Origin: Mogibacterium sp.
Lineage (GTDB): Bacteria; Bacillota; Clostridia; Peptostreptococcales; Anaerovoracaceae
Length of the DNA stretch: 64,000 bases
Assembly (NCBI GenBank): GCA_017431685.1
Contig: JAFRKO010000010.1
Location: forward strand, 146,512-210,511
Direction: 5' to 3'
Shown here: piece by piece, positions 34,459 to 43,205 of the stretch
Layout of the letters: each line of letters starts with the position of its first letter
How positions within the stretch are numbered: position 1 is the stretch's first letter
The notes under the pieces: model-generated
The model's input: the letters and a program-made list of their open reading frames with translations, nothing else
What the model was told of the DNA's origin: nothing
Databases searched by the model: none
Made by a program: the position numbers and the translations under genes

Positions 34459-36019
34459 TTTCACCACCTCCGAGTTTTGTCATTAGCAGTCCGACACTAT
34501 TCTTGTCTGCCGTCCTGCCGTCAACGATCCCGCTTACCTTGCCGCCGCACAGCACCAGGATACGGTCGCTGAGCTCAAGCAGAACATCGAGGTCTTCTCC
34601 GACGAATATAACTGCTACTCCGCGTTCTTTCTGCTGGTTTATAAGATCGTAAATCGTATATGAAGCATTGATATCAAGTCCTCTGACTGCGTATGCCGAC
34701 ATCAGCACAGTAGGGTTCATAGCTATCTCGCGGCCTACGAGCACCTTCTGGACGTTTCCGCCGGACAGGCGTCGTACCGGAGTCTCAATTCCCGGTGTGA
34801 CAACCTCAAGTTCTTTGACGACCTTCTCCGCAAGATCTCTAGGCGTCTTGCGGTCCGTAAAGCCGGCGATGCTTCCTTTTCTTCTGAATGACCTCAGCAT
34901 CATATTGTCTGCCAGGTCCATGTTGGCTACAAGTCCCATACCAAGCCTGTCTTCAGGAACGAAAGCAAGTGAGACGCCCTTGGTATCGATTTCAAGAGAA
35001 TCCATACCGACAAGATTAGTTCTGGATCCGTCATCCTCTACATAAAGGATTTCGCCTTTCTCAATAGGCTGAAGTCCTGCAATGGCCTCAAGGAGTTCCT
35101 TCTGTCCGCATCCGGATATTCCGGCAATACCGAGCACTTCTCCCGTATTTGCAGTGAAGGATACATCATCTAGTTTCAGGATCCCGTCTTCACTTCTTAC
35201 CGTAAGGCCTTTTATCTCAAGTCTTGGCTTTACGTTCTTAGGTTCAGGTCTGTCTATGTTCAGTTTGACCTCACGCCCTACCATCATGTTGGTCATCTCC
35301 TGGGCATTGGTCTCCTTTGTTATCAGTGTTCCGATATACTCACCTTTACGGAGTATCGCGACTTTATCCGAGATCGATTCTACCTCGTGCAGCTTGTGTG
35401 TAATGATGATAACGGTTTTCCCGTCTTCCCTCATGTTCCTCAGAACCTTGAACAGCTTTTCCGTCTCCTGCGGAGTCAGTACAGCCGTAGGCTCGTCAAG
35501 AATAAGGATATCCGCACCCTTATAAAGGACTTTTACGATCTCAACAGTCTGCTTCTGAGATACCGACATGTCATATACTTTCTGATCAGGATCGACATCA
35601 AATCCGTAAGCATCGCAAATCTCACGGATCTTCTTCGAAGCTTTTTCAACATCGAGTTTGTTCCATCTCGGTACCTTTTTGCCGTCTGTCTCACTTATAC
35701 CCAAAATAATGTTCTGTGCTGCAGTGAATACATTGACCAGCTTAAAATGCTGGTGGATCATGCCGATGCCGTAGTCATAGGCATCTTTCGGAGATGTTAT
35801 CTGAACAGGATGTCCATCAATAAAAATCTCACCCTCGTCAGGATAATAAATACCTGAGAGCATATTCATCAAAGTAGTCTTGCCGGAACCGTTCTCACCA
35901 AGCAGAGATAAGATCTCTCCACGGTAAATATCCAAGTCGACCTTATTATTGGCTACTATTGTTCCGAAAGTCTTGGTTATGTTTCTCATCGAAACTGCGG
36001 GTGTTCTGCTGTCCTGCAA
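34451..36019 (-). CDS. Nucleoside ABC transporter ATP-binding protein (NupO/YufO-type, two ATPase domains)
   Basis: A 522-residue cytoplasmic ATPase with two fused ABC domains. The first has Walker A GENGSGKTT, signature MSVSQKQTVEIVKV and Walker B ILILDEPTAVLTPQE. The second has a Walker-A-like GISGCGQKE and signature RRLSGGNVQKVLVGREI but a degenerate Walker B (PTVLMSAYAVRGLD), as is usual for this ribose/nucleoside-type family. No upstream ATG has a good site; the TTG at 36019 follows AAGGGGAG six bases upstream and gives a normal N terminus. It energises import by the two permeases downstream. Confidence 0.92.
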   Translation of the reverse strand: MQDSRTPAVSMRNITKTFGTIVANNKVDLDIYRGEILSLLGENGSGKTTLMNMLSGIYYPDEGEIFIDGHPVQITSPKDAYDYGIGMIHQHFKLVNVFTAAQNIILGISETDGKKVPRWNKLDVEKASKKIREICDAYGFDVDPDQKVYDMSVSQKQTVEIVKVLYKGADILILDEPTAVLTPQETEKLFKVLRNMREDGKTVIIITHKLHEVESISDKVAILRKGEYIGTLITKETNAQEMTNMMVGREVKLNIDRPEPKNVKPRLEIKGLTVRSEDGILKLDDVSFTANTGEVLGIAGISGCGQKELLEAIAGLQPIEKGEILYVEDDGSRTNLVGMDSLEIDTKGVSLAFVPEDRLGMGLVANMDLADNMMLRSFRRKGSIAGFTDRKTPRDLAEKVVKELEVVTPGIETPVRRLSGGNVQKVLVGREIAMNPTVLMSAYAVRGLDINASYTIYDLINQQKERGVAVIFVGEDLDVLLELSDRILVLCGGKVSGIVDGRTADKNSVGLLMTKLGGGEIG

Positions 36020-36061
36020 AATAATCTCCCCTTTCCGATATCGAATCTTGTTTTTATAATT

Positions 36062-36093
36062 TGACCGGTTCCGTATCAAAACGGAACCGGTCA
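36062..36093 (-). repeat. Strong hairpin between the BMP lipoprotein and ATPase genes
   Basis: A perfect 13-base inverted repeat (TGACCGGTTCCGT / ACGGAACCGGTCA) with a six-base loop sits in the 109-base gap. No long U-tract follows on the minus strand (AATTATAAAAAC). Such hairpins after binding-protein genes often protect the abundant upstream mRNA and lower expression of the transporter genes. Confidence 0.75.
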
Positions 36094-36128
36094 TAACTAT
36101 TGAAATGCCTTCTTAAATGAGTTGTGAT

Positions 36129-37352
36129 TTAGAACTTAGTATCGAGCAGGTTGATTCCGTCGATCTGGAGATCGAAGTACGGAGCTGATCTGTACTCAGA
36201 TTCATGGAAGTATCCGTCAGAAATGACTTCTGTTTCATGCTCATAGTTCTCATCAGCCTCTACGTCTGCCTTGTAGGAATCAAGTGTCTTGCCTTCTACT
36301 GTGAATGTGCTTGTGTCGAATACGTGGATCGAACCATCCTTCAGTCCTGCCTCAACCTCTTCGAGCTTAGCAGCAGTACCTTCAGCAGCAACGTTCTCGT
36401 TGAGCTCTGTCAGCTCAACTGATCCTGTATCGAGAGTTCCTGTCCAGTTAGTGTCAAATGCCTCTCCGTTCTGAACTGCAGTGATTGCATATTCATAGAA
36501 CGGTGACCAGTTGATTCTGGATGAAATGATGTAGGAATCCGGGCAGGCTTCCATTGTGCTTCCGTTGTAGGAAACGTCAGGGATACCAGCCTCTTTGCAT
36601 GCTGTAGGAGCTCCCATGGAGTCAGCGTGCTGCGAGATGAGATCTGCGCCGCCCTGGATCAGCTTGTTAGCGCCTTCCTTTTCAGCTGTCTCATCATACC
36701 ATGAACCGGTGAATGTAACGTCCATTGTTACATCCGGAACGATGCTCTTAGCTCCGAGATAGAATGATGTGTATCCGGATACTACCTCAGCATATGTGAA
36801 CGCACCTACATAACCCATCTTAGGAGCATCGCCCTTAAGCTTTCCTGCATCCTGGAGCTCTTTGAGCTTCATTCCTGCAGCAACACCTGCAAGGTAACGT
36901 CCTTCATAAATCGAAGCGAATGCGTTGTGGAAGTTGTCGACTCCTGCAACCAGAGCGCTGTCGCCGGTGCAGCTTACGAACTGAACATCCGGATTGTCTT
37001 TAGCAGCCTGAAGCATGAATCCCTGATGACCGAACGAGTCTGAGAAGATGAGGGTACATCCCTTATCTACGAGCTCGCCTGCTGCATCGTAGCATTCCTG
37101 TCCTTCCGGCACGTTCTTCATGATGATGCCCTCTACTCCCAGCTTGTCGCAGGATGCCTGGAACGAATCGAGGAAGTTCTTATCGTAAGTGGAGTTCTCA
37201 TCGTGAAGTGTGATCAGGCCGACCTTCATTGCAGCGCCGCCCTCATCTGCAGGAGCAGCATCTTCACCGCCGCCACCGCCGCCGCAGGCTGCCAGCATTG
37301 GCATCATTACCATTACTAAGCAAACCAATAAAGCAATAAGTCTTTTCTTCAT
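36129..37352 (-). CDS. BMP-family nucleoside-binding lipoprotein
   Basis: A 407-residue extracellular lipoprotein of the basic-membrane-protein (PnrA/NupN) family, which binds purine nucleosides. The signal peptide has an MLAAC lipobox with cysteine 23, then a Gly-rich linker. The mature domain begins KVGLITLHDENSTYDKNFLDSF and contains SDSFGHQGFMLQAAKDNPDVQF and GRYLAGVAAGMK. It is the first gene of the uptake operon. ATG 37352 is nine bases from GGGAGG; ATG 37358 is also possible. Context with the two-domain ATPase, two permeases and ade supports a purine nucleoside or base ligand. Confidence 0.92.
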   Translation of the reverse strand: MKKRLIALLVCLVMVMMPMLAACGGGGGGEDAAPADEGGAAMKVGLITLHDENSTYDKNFLDSFQASCDKLGVEGIIMKNVPEGQECYDAAGELVDKGCTLIFSDSFGHQGFMLQAAKDNPDVQFVSCTGDSALVAGVDNFHNAFASIYEGRYLAGVAAGMKLKELQDAGKLKGDAPKMGYVGAFTYAEVVSGYTSFYLGAKSIVPDVTMDVTFTGSWYDETAEKEGANKLIQGGADLISQHADSMGAPTACKEAGIPDVSYNGSTMEACPDSYIISSRINWSPFYEYAITAVQNGEAFDTNWTGTLDTGSVELTELNENVAAEGTAAKLEEVEAGLKDGSIHVFDTSTFTVEGKTLDSYKADVEADENYEHETEVISDGYFHESEYRSAPYFDLQIDGINLLDTKF

Positions 37353-37453
37353 AATCATTATCCTCCCTGTTATATAAATACACAGAAAACTCTGCCGATC
37401 GCATTTTGAGTACACTATCCTAACGTATCAGCAGATAGGTTTATGATGAATTT

Positions 37454-37482
37454 ATTATAATTCCAATAAATCTTAAAGACAA
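37454..37482 (-). promoter_or_regulatory. Promoter of the nucleoside-uptake operon
   Basis: Minus-strand TATAAT (37454-37459) and TTGTCT (37477-37482) have a 17-base spacer, with a start predicted near 37447 and a leader of about 95 bases. No purine-riboswitch core was recognised in the leader. Confidence 0.65.
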
Positions 37483-37491
37483 GAAAAAAAG

Positions 37492-37506
37492 GCAAAATGG
37501 TTTTAT
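37492..37506. promoter_or_regulatory. Possible degenerate copy of the shared palindrome
   Basis: GCAAAATGGTTTTAT lies nine bases upstream of the -35 of the uptake operon. It keeps the AAAA-N3-TTTTA core of CTAAAA-N3-TTTTAG but differs at three outer positions. In an AT-rich region this could be chance. Confidence 0.3.
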
Positions 37507-37542
37507 GTTTCAATTGTTTTATTAAGCTTATTTCTGTAAACA

Positions 37543-37571
37543 AAAGGAGGCTGTTTTTAACAGCCTCCTTT
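37543..37571 (-). terminator. Terminator of the PLP-enzyme gene
   Basis: A 13-base perfect stem (AAAGGAGGCTGTT / AACAGCCTCCTTT) with a TTT loop lies 30 bases after the stop codon at 37601. On the minus strand it is followed by TTGTTT. On the plus strand GTGATTTTTT follows, so it might act in both directions. Confidence 0.85.
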
Positions 37572-37600
37572 GTGATTTTTTATAAAAAAATCTGTGATTA

Positions 37601-39073
37601 TTACAGGTTCTTGAGCAGTCCTGTAGCCTCGTTGAACTCGTTGATGAGTTCGTCTACCTTGCTCGCTTCCTTGCGGAGAGCGCCCCATGTGTTCTCCTCG
37701 TCATACCAGAGAGCATTGATCTCGTCAACAGTCTTGCCCTGCTGCTCGACCCATGTGTAGTACTTGAGGTTGTGGATCCTCTTTCTGTCCTTATAGGTCA
37801 GTTCCATGAGGTTGTCATCCTTCTCGTCGAGAATGTGCTTGTTGTAGTGGAGTGCAGCCTTCTCGTGTGTGTACTCACCCTGCTCATCCTGGAGTTCTTT
37901 GATTCTTGACTGATACATGACTGAAGAGTCTGTCATGACTGTTGCCAGCACGTCATTCTCTGTCAGCTCATAGTACTTAGCCATCTTGATGCAGCAGAGC
38001 AGGTTAGCTATGCCGCTGATGCCGAAGTATCCGAGAAGGTCAACGAGTTCAGGGTCAACACCCTGCTCCTTGAGGTAGTCGCGACCGACAGGCTCATTGA
38101 AGAGTCTGAGGAGGTTCTGGGAGTCTTCGTCGTCAATAGCGATGACCATATCAGTATTTTTGATGTTGTGGATCCATGGAACGTGCTTGTCGCCGATTCC
38201 TTCGATTCTATGTGCGCCGAATCCGTTGTCAAGGAGTGTCGGGCACTGCAGAGCTTCACCGACAGCCAGTTTAGCGCCAGGATAGAGCTCTTTGAGTCTG
38301 TCGCCTGAAGCCATTGTTCCTGCGGAGCCGGATGTGAATGCCATGCCGAAGAGTCTGTCATTCTCACCCTTCATCTCTTCGAATGCTTCTGCAATGGCAT
38401 TACCTGTTACATTATAGTGCCACATGTAGTTGCCCATCTGCTCAAACTGGTTGAGGATCCATACGTCTTCTCTTGTCTCTCTCAGCTCGTGAGTCTTGTC
38501 GAAGATCTCCTTTACGTTGGACTCTGTTCCTGGTGTAGCGATAACCTCGCTGGCGACGTTCTTGAGCCAGTCGAATCTCTCACGGCTCATTCCTTCAGGA
38601 AGGATAGCGATCGAATAAACTCCGAGGAGTGCGCTGTCGAACGCGCCGCCTCTGCAGTAGTTGCCTGTCGAAGGCCATACTGCCTTGTGATAGCCGGAGT
38701 CAAACTGACCTGTAACGAGCTCAGGTACGAGACATCCATAAGATGCACCTACCTTGTGGCAGCCTGTAGGGAACCACTTGCCGATCATGCAGATAATCTT
38801 GCACTTTACACCTGAGAGTTCAGGAGGGATAACGATGTAGTTAGGTCCGTGGAAGAGTCCGCCGGAGTCCTTCTGCTCGTTCTTCCATGTGATACGGAAG
38901 AGGTTTACAGGATCGATGTCCCAGAGTCCTACGCCTTTCAGCTTTTCAAGGATCTTTTCAGGGACTTTCTCAGGATGCATCTGCTGATCGATAGTCGGCA
39001 GGATGATGTTCTGAGCCTTGGCACGCTCGATATTGTTTTTCAACCCTTTTTCTTTAATAGTGAGATCAAGCAT
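37601..39073 (-). CDS. PLP-dependent fold-type II lyase-like enzyme
   Basis: A 490-residue cytoplasmic protein of the tryptophan-synthase-beta/cysteine-synthase superfamily. A likely PLP lysine lies in FPTGCHKVGASYG (about 105), and a phosphate-binding-type SGSAGTMASGDRL is near 257. It is longer than cysteine synthase (about 310) or diaminopropionate ammonia-lyase (about 400). Homologues are usually annotated only as PLP-dependent protein; substrate unknown. A beta-elimination of an amino acid such as 2,3-diaminopropionate would fit the purine context, since YgeX is missing from the window, but this is speculative. It has GGAGG six bases from ATG 39073, a 131-base AT-rich upstream region (TTGACA at 39169-39174 without a convincing -10) and its own terminator. 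Confidence 0.8.
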   Translation of the reverse strand: MLDLTIKEKGLKNNIERAKAQNIILPTIDQQMHPEKVPEKILEKLKGVGLWDIDPVNLFRITWKNEQKDSGGLFHGPNYIVIPPELSGVKCKIICMIGKWFPTGCHKVGASYGCLVPELVTGQFDSGYHKAVWPSTGNYCRGGAFDSALLGVYSIAILPEGMSRERFDWLKNVASEVIATPGTESNVKEIFDKTHELRETREDVWILNQFEQMGNYMWHYNVTGNAIAEAFEEMKGENDRLFGMAFTSGSAGTMASGDRLKELYPGAKLAVGEALQCPTLLDNGFGAHRIEGIGDKHVPWIHNIKNTDMVIAIDDEDSQNLLRLFNEPVGRDYLKEQGVDPELVDLLGYFGISGIANLLCCIKMAKYYELTENDVLATVMTDSSVMYQSRIKELQDEQGEYTHEKAALHYNKHILDEKDDNLMELTYKDRKRIHNLKYYTWVEQQGKTVDEINALWYDEENTWGALRKEASKVDELINEFNEATGLLKNL

Positions 39074-39204
39074 TTTGTACCTCCGTTATTTTAAGACTAT
39101 AACAGTATATTTTCAACGTGATAATTAATTGTCTAGCATATTTTTATGATGCCAAAAAATTTTTTATATGTCAATAAATAATTGTTTTTTCCTGCCGTAT
39201 TTGC

Positions 39205-40437
39205 TTATTTATTCAATTCTTCATAAACCTCACGGAACTTGTCGATATCCGGTTCAAGTCTGATAGGCTCACCGGCGGCCTTGATGCCGTTCGCAGTATC
39301 CTTGAGGCCATTTCCTGTAACTATTGCGACTACGCTTGCATCAGCAGGGATCTTCCCTTCTCTGCAGAGCTTTGTAAGTCCTGCCATGCCTGTAACACCT
39401 GCAGGTTCTCCGAATACTCCGCATTCTCTGCCGGTGACCCTCATCGCTTCAAGTATCTCATCATCAGTTACTTCTACAGGGATGCCGCCTGACTCAAGTA
39501 TCGCATTGATAGCCTTGTCAGGGTTGCGAGGTACACCCACCGATATGGAGTCAGCAAGAGTGTTCTCTTCCATCGGCTCCCATGGTTCTCCGGTGCGCGC
39601 CGCCCTGTTGATAGGACAAGTGTTGACAGACTGTACTGAGATGATCTTAGGGAGCTTGTTTGTGAATCCTGCATTGTAAAGGTCTTTGAATCCTTTCCAG
39701 ACTCCGCCGATCGTGCAGCCGTCGCCGACTGAGAGAGCAACGTAGTCAGGGACCTCCCATCCCAGCTGCTCAGCTATCTCGAGGGCGACAGTCTTTTTGC
39801 CTTCCATAAGATAGCAGTTTATGGCAGCATTTCTGTTGTACCAGCCGTACTCATCAATTGCCGCCTTTGACAGTTCGAATGTTTCTTCATAATTACCCTT
39901 GACTGAAACAACTGTTGCTCCGAAGATGAGGAGCTGAGCTACCTTGCCGATCGGAGCTCTTTCAGGAACGAAGATGTAAGTCTTGAGTCCTGCCGCAGCA
40001 GCATTGCCGGCCAGCGAGCTGGCCGCATTTCCTGTTGAGGAGCACGCGATCGTGTCATAGCCCGCCTCGATCGCTTTAGCAACTCCCATGGAGCTTGCTC
40101 TGTCTTTCAGTGAGGCTGTAGGATTGAGGCCGTCATCCTTGAGCCAGAACTTTCTGATTCCAAGCTTATCAGCCATTCTCGGCTCTTCGTATAAAGGCGA
40201 CCAGCCTACTCTGAGAGGCGGCTGAACGGTGTCCTCCTCTACCGGGAGGAACGGACGGTAACGCCACATCGTATAGTTGTCACTTGACGATATGTCATCA
40301 GGCGTAAAGTTTTTCCTGATGTAATCATAGTCATAAATTACATCGAGAATACCTCCGCATTCGCATGTAGTAGCGTCAGGAAGTGCCTCATATTCCCTGC
40401 CGCACTTGATGCACTTAAGACATTTAACGTTTTTCAT
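39205..40437 (-). CDS. Threonine synthase-like PLP enzyme with N-terminal zinc ribbon
   Basis: A 410-residue fold-type II PLP enzyme. An N-terminal ribbon carries CLKCIKCGREYE and TCECGG. The PLP lysine is in NPTASLKDRASSMG (about 113), followed by SSTGNAASSLAGNAAAAG, which holds the cofactor phosphate. This matches threonine synthases with the short zinc-ribbon N terminus. It could make threonine from phosphohomoserine, but no thrB or hom is nearby, so a catabolic or diaminopropionate-like substrate is possible (inference). It is 24 bases downstream of the FAD dehydrogenase, and its AAGGAG site is ten bases before ATG. Confidence 0.82.
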   Translation of the reverse strand: MKNVKCLKCIKCGREYEALPDATTCECGGILDVIYDYDYIRKNFTPDDISSSDNYTMWRYRPFLPVEEDTVQPPLRVGWSPLYEEPRMADKLGIRKFWLKDDGLNPTASLKDRASSMGVAKAIEAGYDTIACSSTGNAASSLAGNAAAAGLKTYIFVPERAPIGKVAQLLIFGATVVSVKGNYEETFELSKAAIDEYGWYNRNAAINCYLMEGKKTVALEIAEQLGWEVPDYVALSVGDGCTIGGVWKGFKDLYNAGFTNKLPKIISVQSVNTCPINRAARTGEPWEPMEENTLADSISVGVPRNPDKAINAILESGGIPVEVTDDEILEAMRVTGRECGVFGEPAGVTGMAGLTKLCREGKIPADASVVAIVTGNGLKDTANGIKAAGEPIRLEPDIDKFREVYEELNK

Positions 40438-40461
40438 GGATGCTGTGCTCCTTTCAATAAA

Positions 40462-41832
40462 TTAAAATTGTCCTAATATATCTCTGGCCACAAACACACC
40501 GCTTGCAGAAGCGTGTGAAAGTGAATGAGTAACTCCGCTTCCGTCTCCTATCATGTAGAGACCGTCGTATTTTGTTTCCAGACGTTCATTCACGCTTACT
40601 TCCATGTTATAGAACTTGACCTCGACTCCATAGAGCAGAGTATCATCGTTAGCAGTTCCCGGAGCGATCTTGTCGAGCGCATATATCATTTCGATGATTC
40701 CGTCGAGTATCCTCTTTGGAAGCACAAGGCTAAGATCTCCCGGCTCAGCCTTGAGAGTCGGTGTCACAAAACTGTCAGCCAGTCTCTTGTAATTCGTTCT
40801 TCTGCCACGGATGAGGTCTCCGAACCTCTGTACTATAACCCCTCCGCCAAGCATGTTGGAGAGCCTCGCGATGCTCTCGCCGTATCCGTTGCTGTCCTTG
40901 AACGGCACCGAGAAGTGTTTGGATACCAGCAGAGCAAAATTGGTCATATTGGTCTGCTTTTCCGGATCCTCATAGCTGTGGCCGTTAACTGTGACTATCC
41001 CGTTCGTGTTCTCGTTAACGACACTTCCGCGCGGATTCATGCAGAATGTTCTTACTTTATCTTCAAATTTTTCAGTCTTATATACGATCTTGCTTTCATA
41101 GAGTTCATCCGTAATATGCGAAAACAGCTCCGCAGGAAGCTCTACTCTTACGCCTATATCAACTCTGTTTGATTCCGTAGGTATACCGAGTTCATGACAG
41201 ATTTCTTCTATCCATTTGCTTCCGCTTCGTCCTACCGAAACTATGCACTTTTTACAGGTAAATCTGCCTTCTGCAGTGATAACACAGTAGCCGCCGTCGA
41301 TCACTTCTATGTGTTCAACAGGAGTCCTGAAGCAGAAGTCCACTTTGTCTTTGAGTTCATCGTACAGATTTGACAGAACAACATAGTTAATGTCTGTTCC
41401 GAGATGCCGTACAGACGCGTCAAGGAGTATCAGATTATTCTGTCGGCACAGCTTTTTGAACGAAGAATTGGCTGTCGAATAGAGCTTTGTTCCCTCTCCG
41501 CCGTGCGACATGTTTATATCATCGACATATTTCATCAGACGGATAGCTTCATCCTTGCCGATATATTCATGGAGAGTGCCTCCGAAGTCGTTCGTTATGT
41601 TGTATTTTCCGTCAGAGAAAGCTCCTGCTCCGCCAAAACCGCTCATAATGGAACAGCTCGGACAGTTTATGCAGGACTTTACCTTCACTCCGTCTATCGG
41701 GCACTTTCTCTCCTCGAGCCTTTTGCCGGCTTCTAATACAGCGACTTTCAGCCCGCTGTTTTCTTTTGTGAGCTCATAAGCGGCGTATATTCCGCCAGGT
41801 CCTGCTCCGATAATAATTACATCATAGTCCAT
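40462..41832 (-). CDS. FAD-dependent dehydrogenase (COG2509-type)
   Basis: A 456-residue flavoprotein. The FAD-binding DVIIIGAGPGGIYAAYEL starts at residue 4. A conserved cysteine-rich segment, CPIDGVKVKSCINCPSC followed by GFGGAGAFSDGKYN, lies at about 44-75, and the C terminus has MIGDGSGVTHSLSHASASG. This combination marks the uncharacterised FAD-dependent dehydrogenase family common in anaerobes. The reaction is unknown. The gene is 13 bases after the OFA transporter and 24 bases before the threonine synthase-like gene, implying a three-gene operon. GAGGGG seven bases before ATG supports the start. Confidence 0.85.
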   Translation of the reverse strand: MDYDVIIIGAGPGGIYAAYELTKENSGLKVAVLEAGKRLEERKCPIDGVKVKSCINCPSCSIMSGFGGAGAFSDGKYNITNDFGGTLHEYIGKDEAIRLMKYVDDINMSHGGEGTKLYSTANSSFKKLCRQNNLILLDASVRHLGTDINYVVLSNLYDELKDKVDFCFRTPVEHIEVIDGGYCVITAEGRFTCKKCIVSVGRSGSKWIEEICHELGIPTESNRVDIGVRVELPAELFSHITDELYESKIVYKTEKFEDKVRTFCMNPRGSVVNENTNGIVTVNGHSYEDPEKQTNMTNFALLVSKHFSVPFKDSNGYGESIARLSNMLGGGVIVQRFGDLIRGRRTNYKRLADSFVTPTLKAEPGDLSLVLPKRILDGIIEMIYALDKIAPGTANDDTLLYGVEVKFYNMEVSVNERLETKYDGLYMIGDGSGVTHSLSHASASGVFVARDILGQF

Positions 41833-41845
41833 TCATTTACCCCTC

Positions 41846-43093
41846 TTAATTCTTGTCCTTGCTTGCCCTGTTGAGCAGCACCCAGAATACGGCTGCCGCT
41901 GCCGAGAAGCCTATGATCGCGTAGAAGTTGGTGTTATAGCTGCCTCCTGCCGACTCCAGCAGTGCCGAGGAGATCATCGGACCTATCGTGGCAGCCGGAA
42001 TCAGGCTGAAGTTTGCGATACTGAAGTTCGTCGGGAAATTGGCAGGTCCGAAAGCTTTGTTGATGTAAGCCGACGTGATAGTCGGGCATCCGCCGTAAGC
42101 AAGTCCCACAAAAACGAGCCCGCAAAGTATGAATATGTATGCGCCTGTCATGCCGCCTAGCGTCAGAAGTATGCCGGCAATAAGCATGAATGCGTTATTT
42201 ACGAGCGTTGAAGTGAATCTGCCGAATCTGTCGAAGTTGTTGCCTGCAATTATTCTTCCGGCTCCGTTGAACAGCGAAACTATCATGCCGAGTATCGCTG
42301 CGCCTCCGAATGCCACCGAGATGTTGGCAGCACTGTTAATGACCAGAAGCCCTGCTGAGTTGAGCAGTATAGCCCAGATAGTGAAGAACCAGAACTGCGG
42401 AGTCTTCAGCATCTCACCGGCTGTATAGTTTTTGACTGCTGCTCCTGAAGTTTTACCGGAATTTTTACCTTTCGATGTGGATGTTGCAAGAGCAGCCAGA
42501 GCATCTGCGTCTTTGCTGCCCGGAGCCTTGATGATAAATGCTGCAAGCGCACATACGATGCAGATGACAATGCCCAGAAGCCTGAATACCGGAAGAATTC
42601 CCATCGATCCAATCATTGAATTGACGACCGAACCCAGCACGAGCCCTCCGAGCCCGAAGCCCATAAGCATTATGCCGGATGCAAGTCCTACTTTGTCAGG
42701 AAACCACTTGTTCAGCGTTCCTATGACACCGTTGTATGCTACGCCTACACCGCCGCCGCCGAAAACCCCGTAGAACACATAGAGCATCGTAAGGCTCGCT
42801 CCCGGAGAATCTGTTTTGACAGTAGAGACCATGAAGAATCCGATCAGAAGCATAACCGCTGATATCAGCATCCTGGCTCTAATGCTCAGCCTTTTGCTCA
42901 GCACTCCCCCTGCGAAACCTCCCAGACAGAAGAATATCATCGAAATCGTAAATGTAAGCGACAGCTGCGATATGCTCCAGTCAGGGAACAGTTCTCCGAT
43001 CGGTGTTCTGAAAATCGACCATGCGTAAATAAGCCCCAGAAAAAGCAGTGTGAGCGTGCCCATTCCGAGATATACCCATCTTTTGCTGTTCAT
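41846..43093 (-). CDS. MFS transporter, oxalate/formate antiporter (OFA) family
   Basis: A 415-residue membrane transporter with about 12 helices. The N terminus RWVYLGMGTLTLLFLGLIYAWSIF is characteristic of OFA carriers, and a GGxGVGVAYNGVIG segment with KWFPDKVGLASGIMLMG appears in the first half. It probably exchanges small organic anions such as oxalate, formate or a monocarboxylate; which one is not readable. The frame extends upstream, but ATG 43093 begins the conserved N terminus and has AGAGGGGG upstream. It is divergent from azlC and heads the operon with the FAD dehydrogenase. Confidence 0.88.
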   Translation of the reverse strand: MNSKRWVYLGMGTLTLLFLGLIYAWSIFRTPIGELFPDWSISQLSLTFTISMIFFCLGGFAGGVLSKRLSIRARMLISAVMLLIGFFMVSTVKTDSPGASLTMLYVFYGVFGGGGVGVAYNGVIGTLNKWFPDKVGLASGIMLMGFGLGGLVLGSVVNSMIGSMGILPVFRLLGIVICIVCALAAFIIKAPGSKDADALAALATSTSKGKNSGKTSGAAVKNYTAGEMLKTPQFWFFTIWAILLNSAGLLVINSAANISVAFGGAAILGMIVSLFNGAGRIIAGNNFDRFGRFTSTLVNNAFMLIAGILLTLGGMTGAYIFILCGLVFVGLAYGGCPTITSAYINKAFGPANFPTNFSIANFSLIPAATIGPMISSALLESAGGSYNTNFYAIIGFSAAAAVFWVLLNRASKDKN

Positions 43094-43205
43094 TCTTTGA
43101 TTGCCCCCTCTGTGTTTTATCTCATACATAGTTATTTTAGCATATCCTGAGCGGAATGTGGTAAAGTATACTTCAGTAAGTACAAGGATGAGCAAAGGGT
43201 AATTG

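Noticed and set aside
37601..39073. YgeX (2,3-diaminopropionate ammonia-lyase)
   Set aside because: Same PLP fold type, but the protein is about 90 residues longer and lacks recognisable YgeX segments; kept only as a speculative functional replacement.
39074..39204. Sigma-54 promoter (TTGGCA ... TGCT) upstream of the PLP enzyme
   Set aside because: The GG-to-GC distance is 14 bases instead of the required 10.
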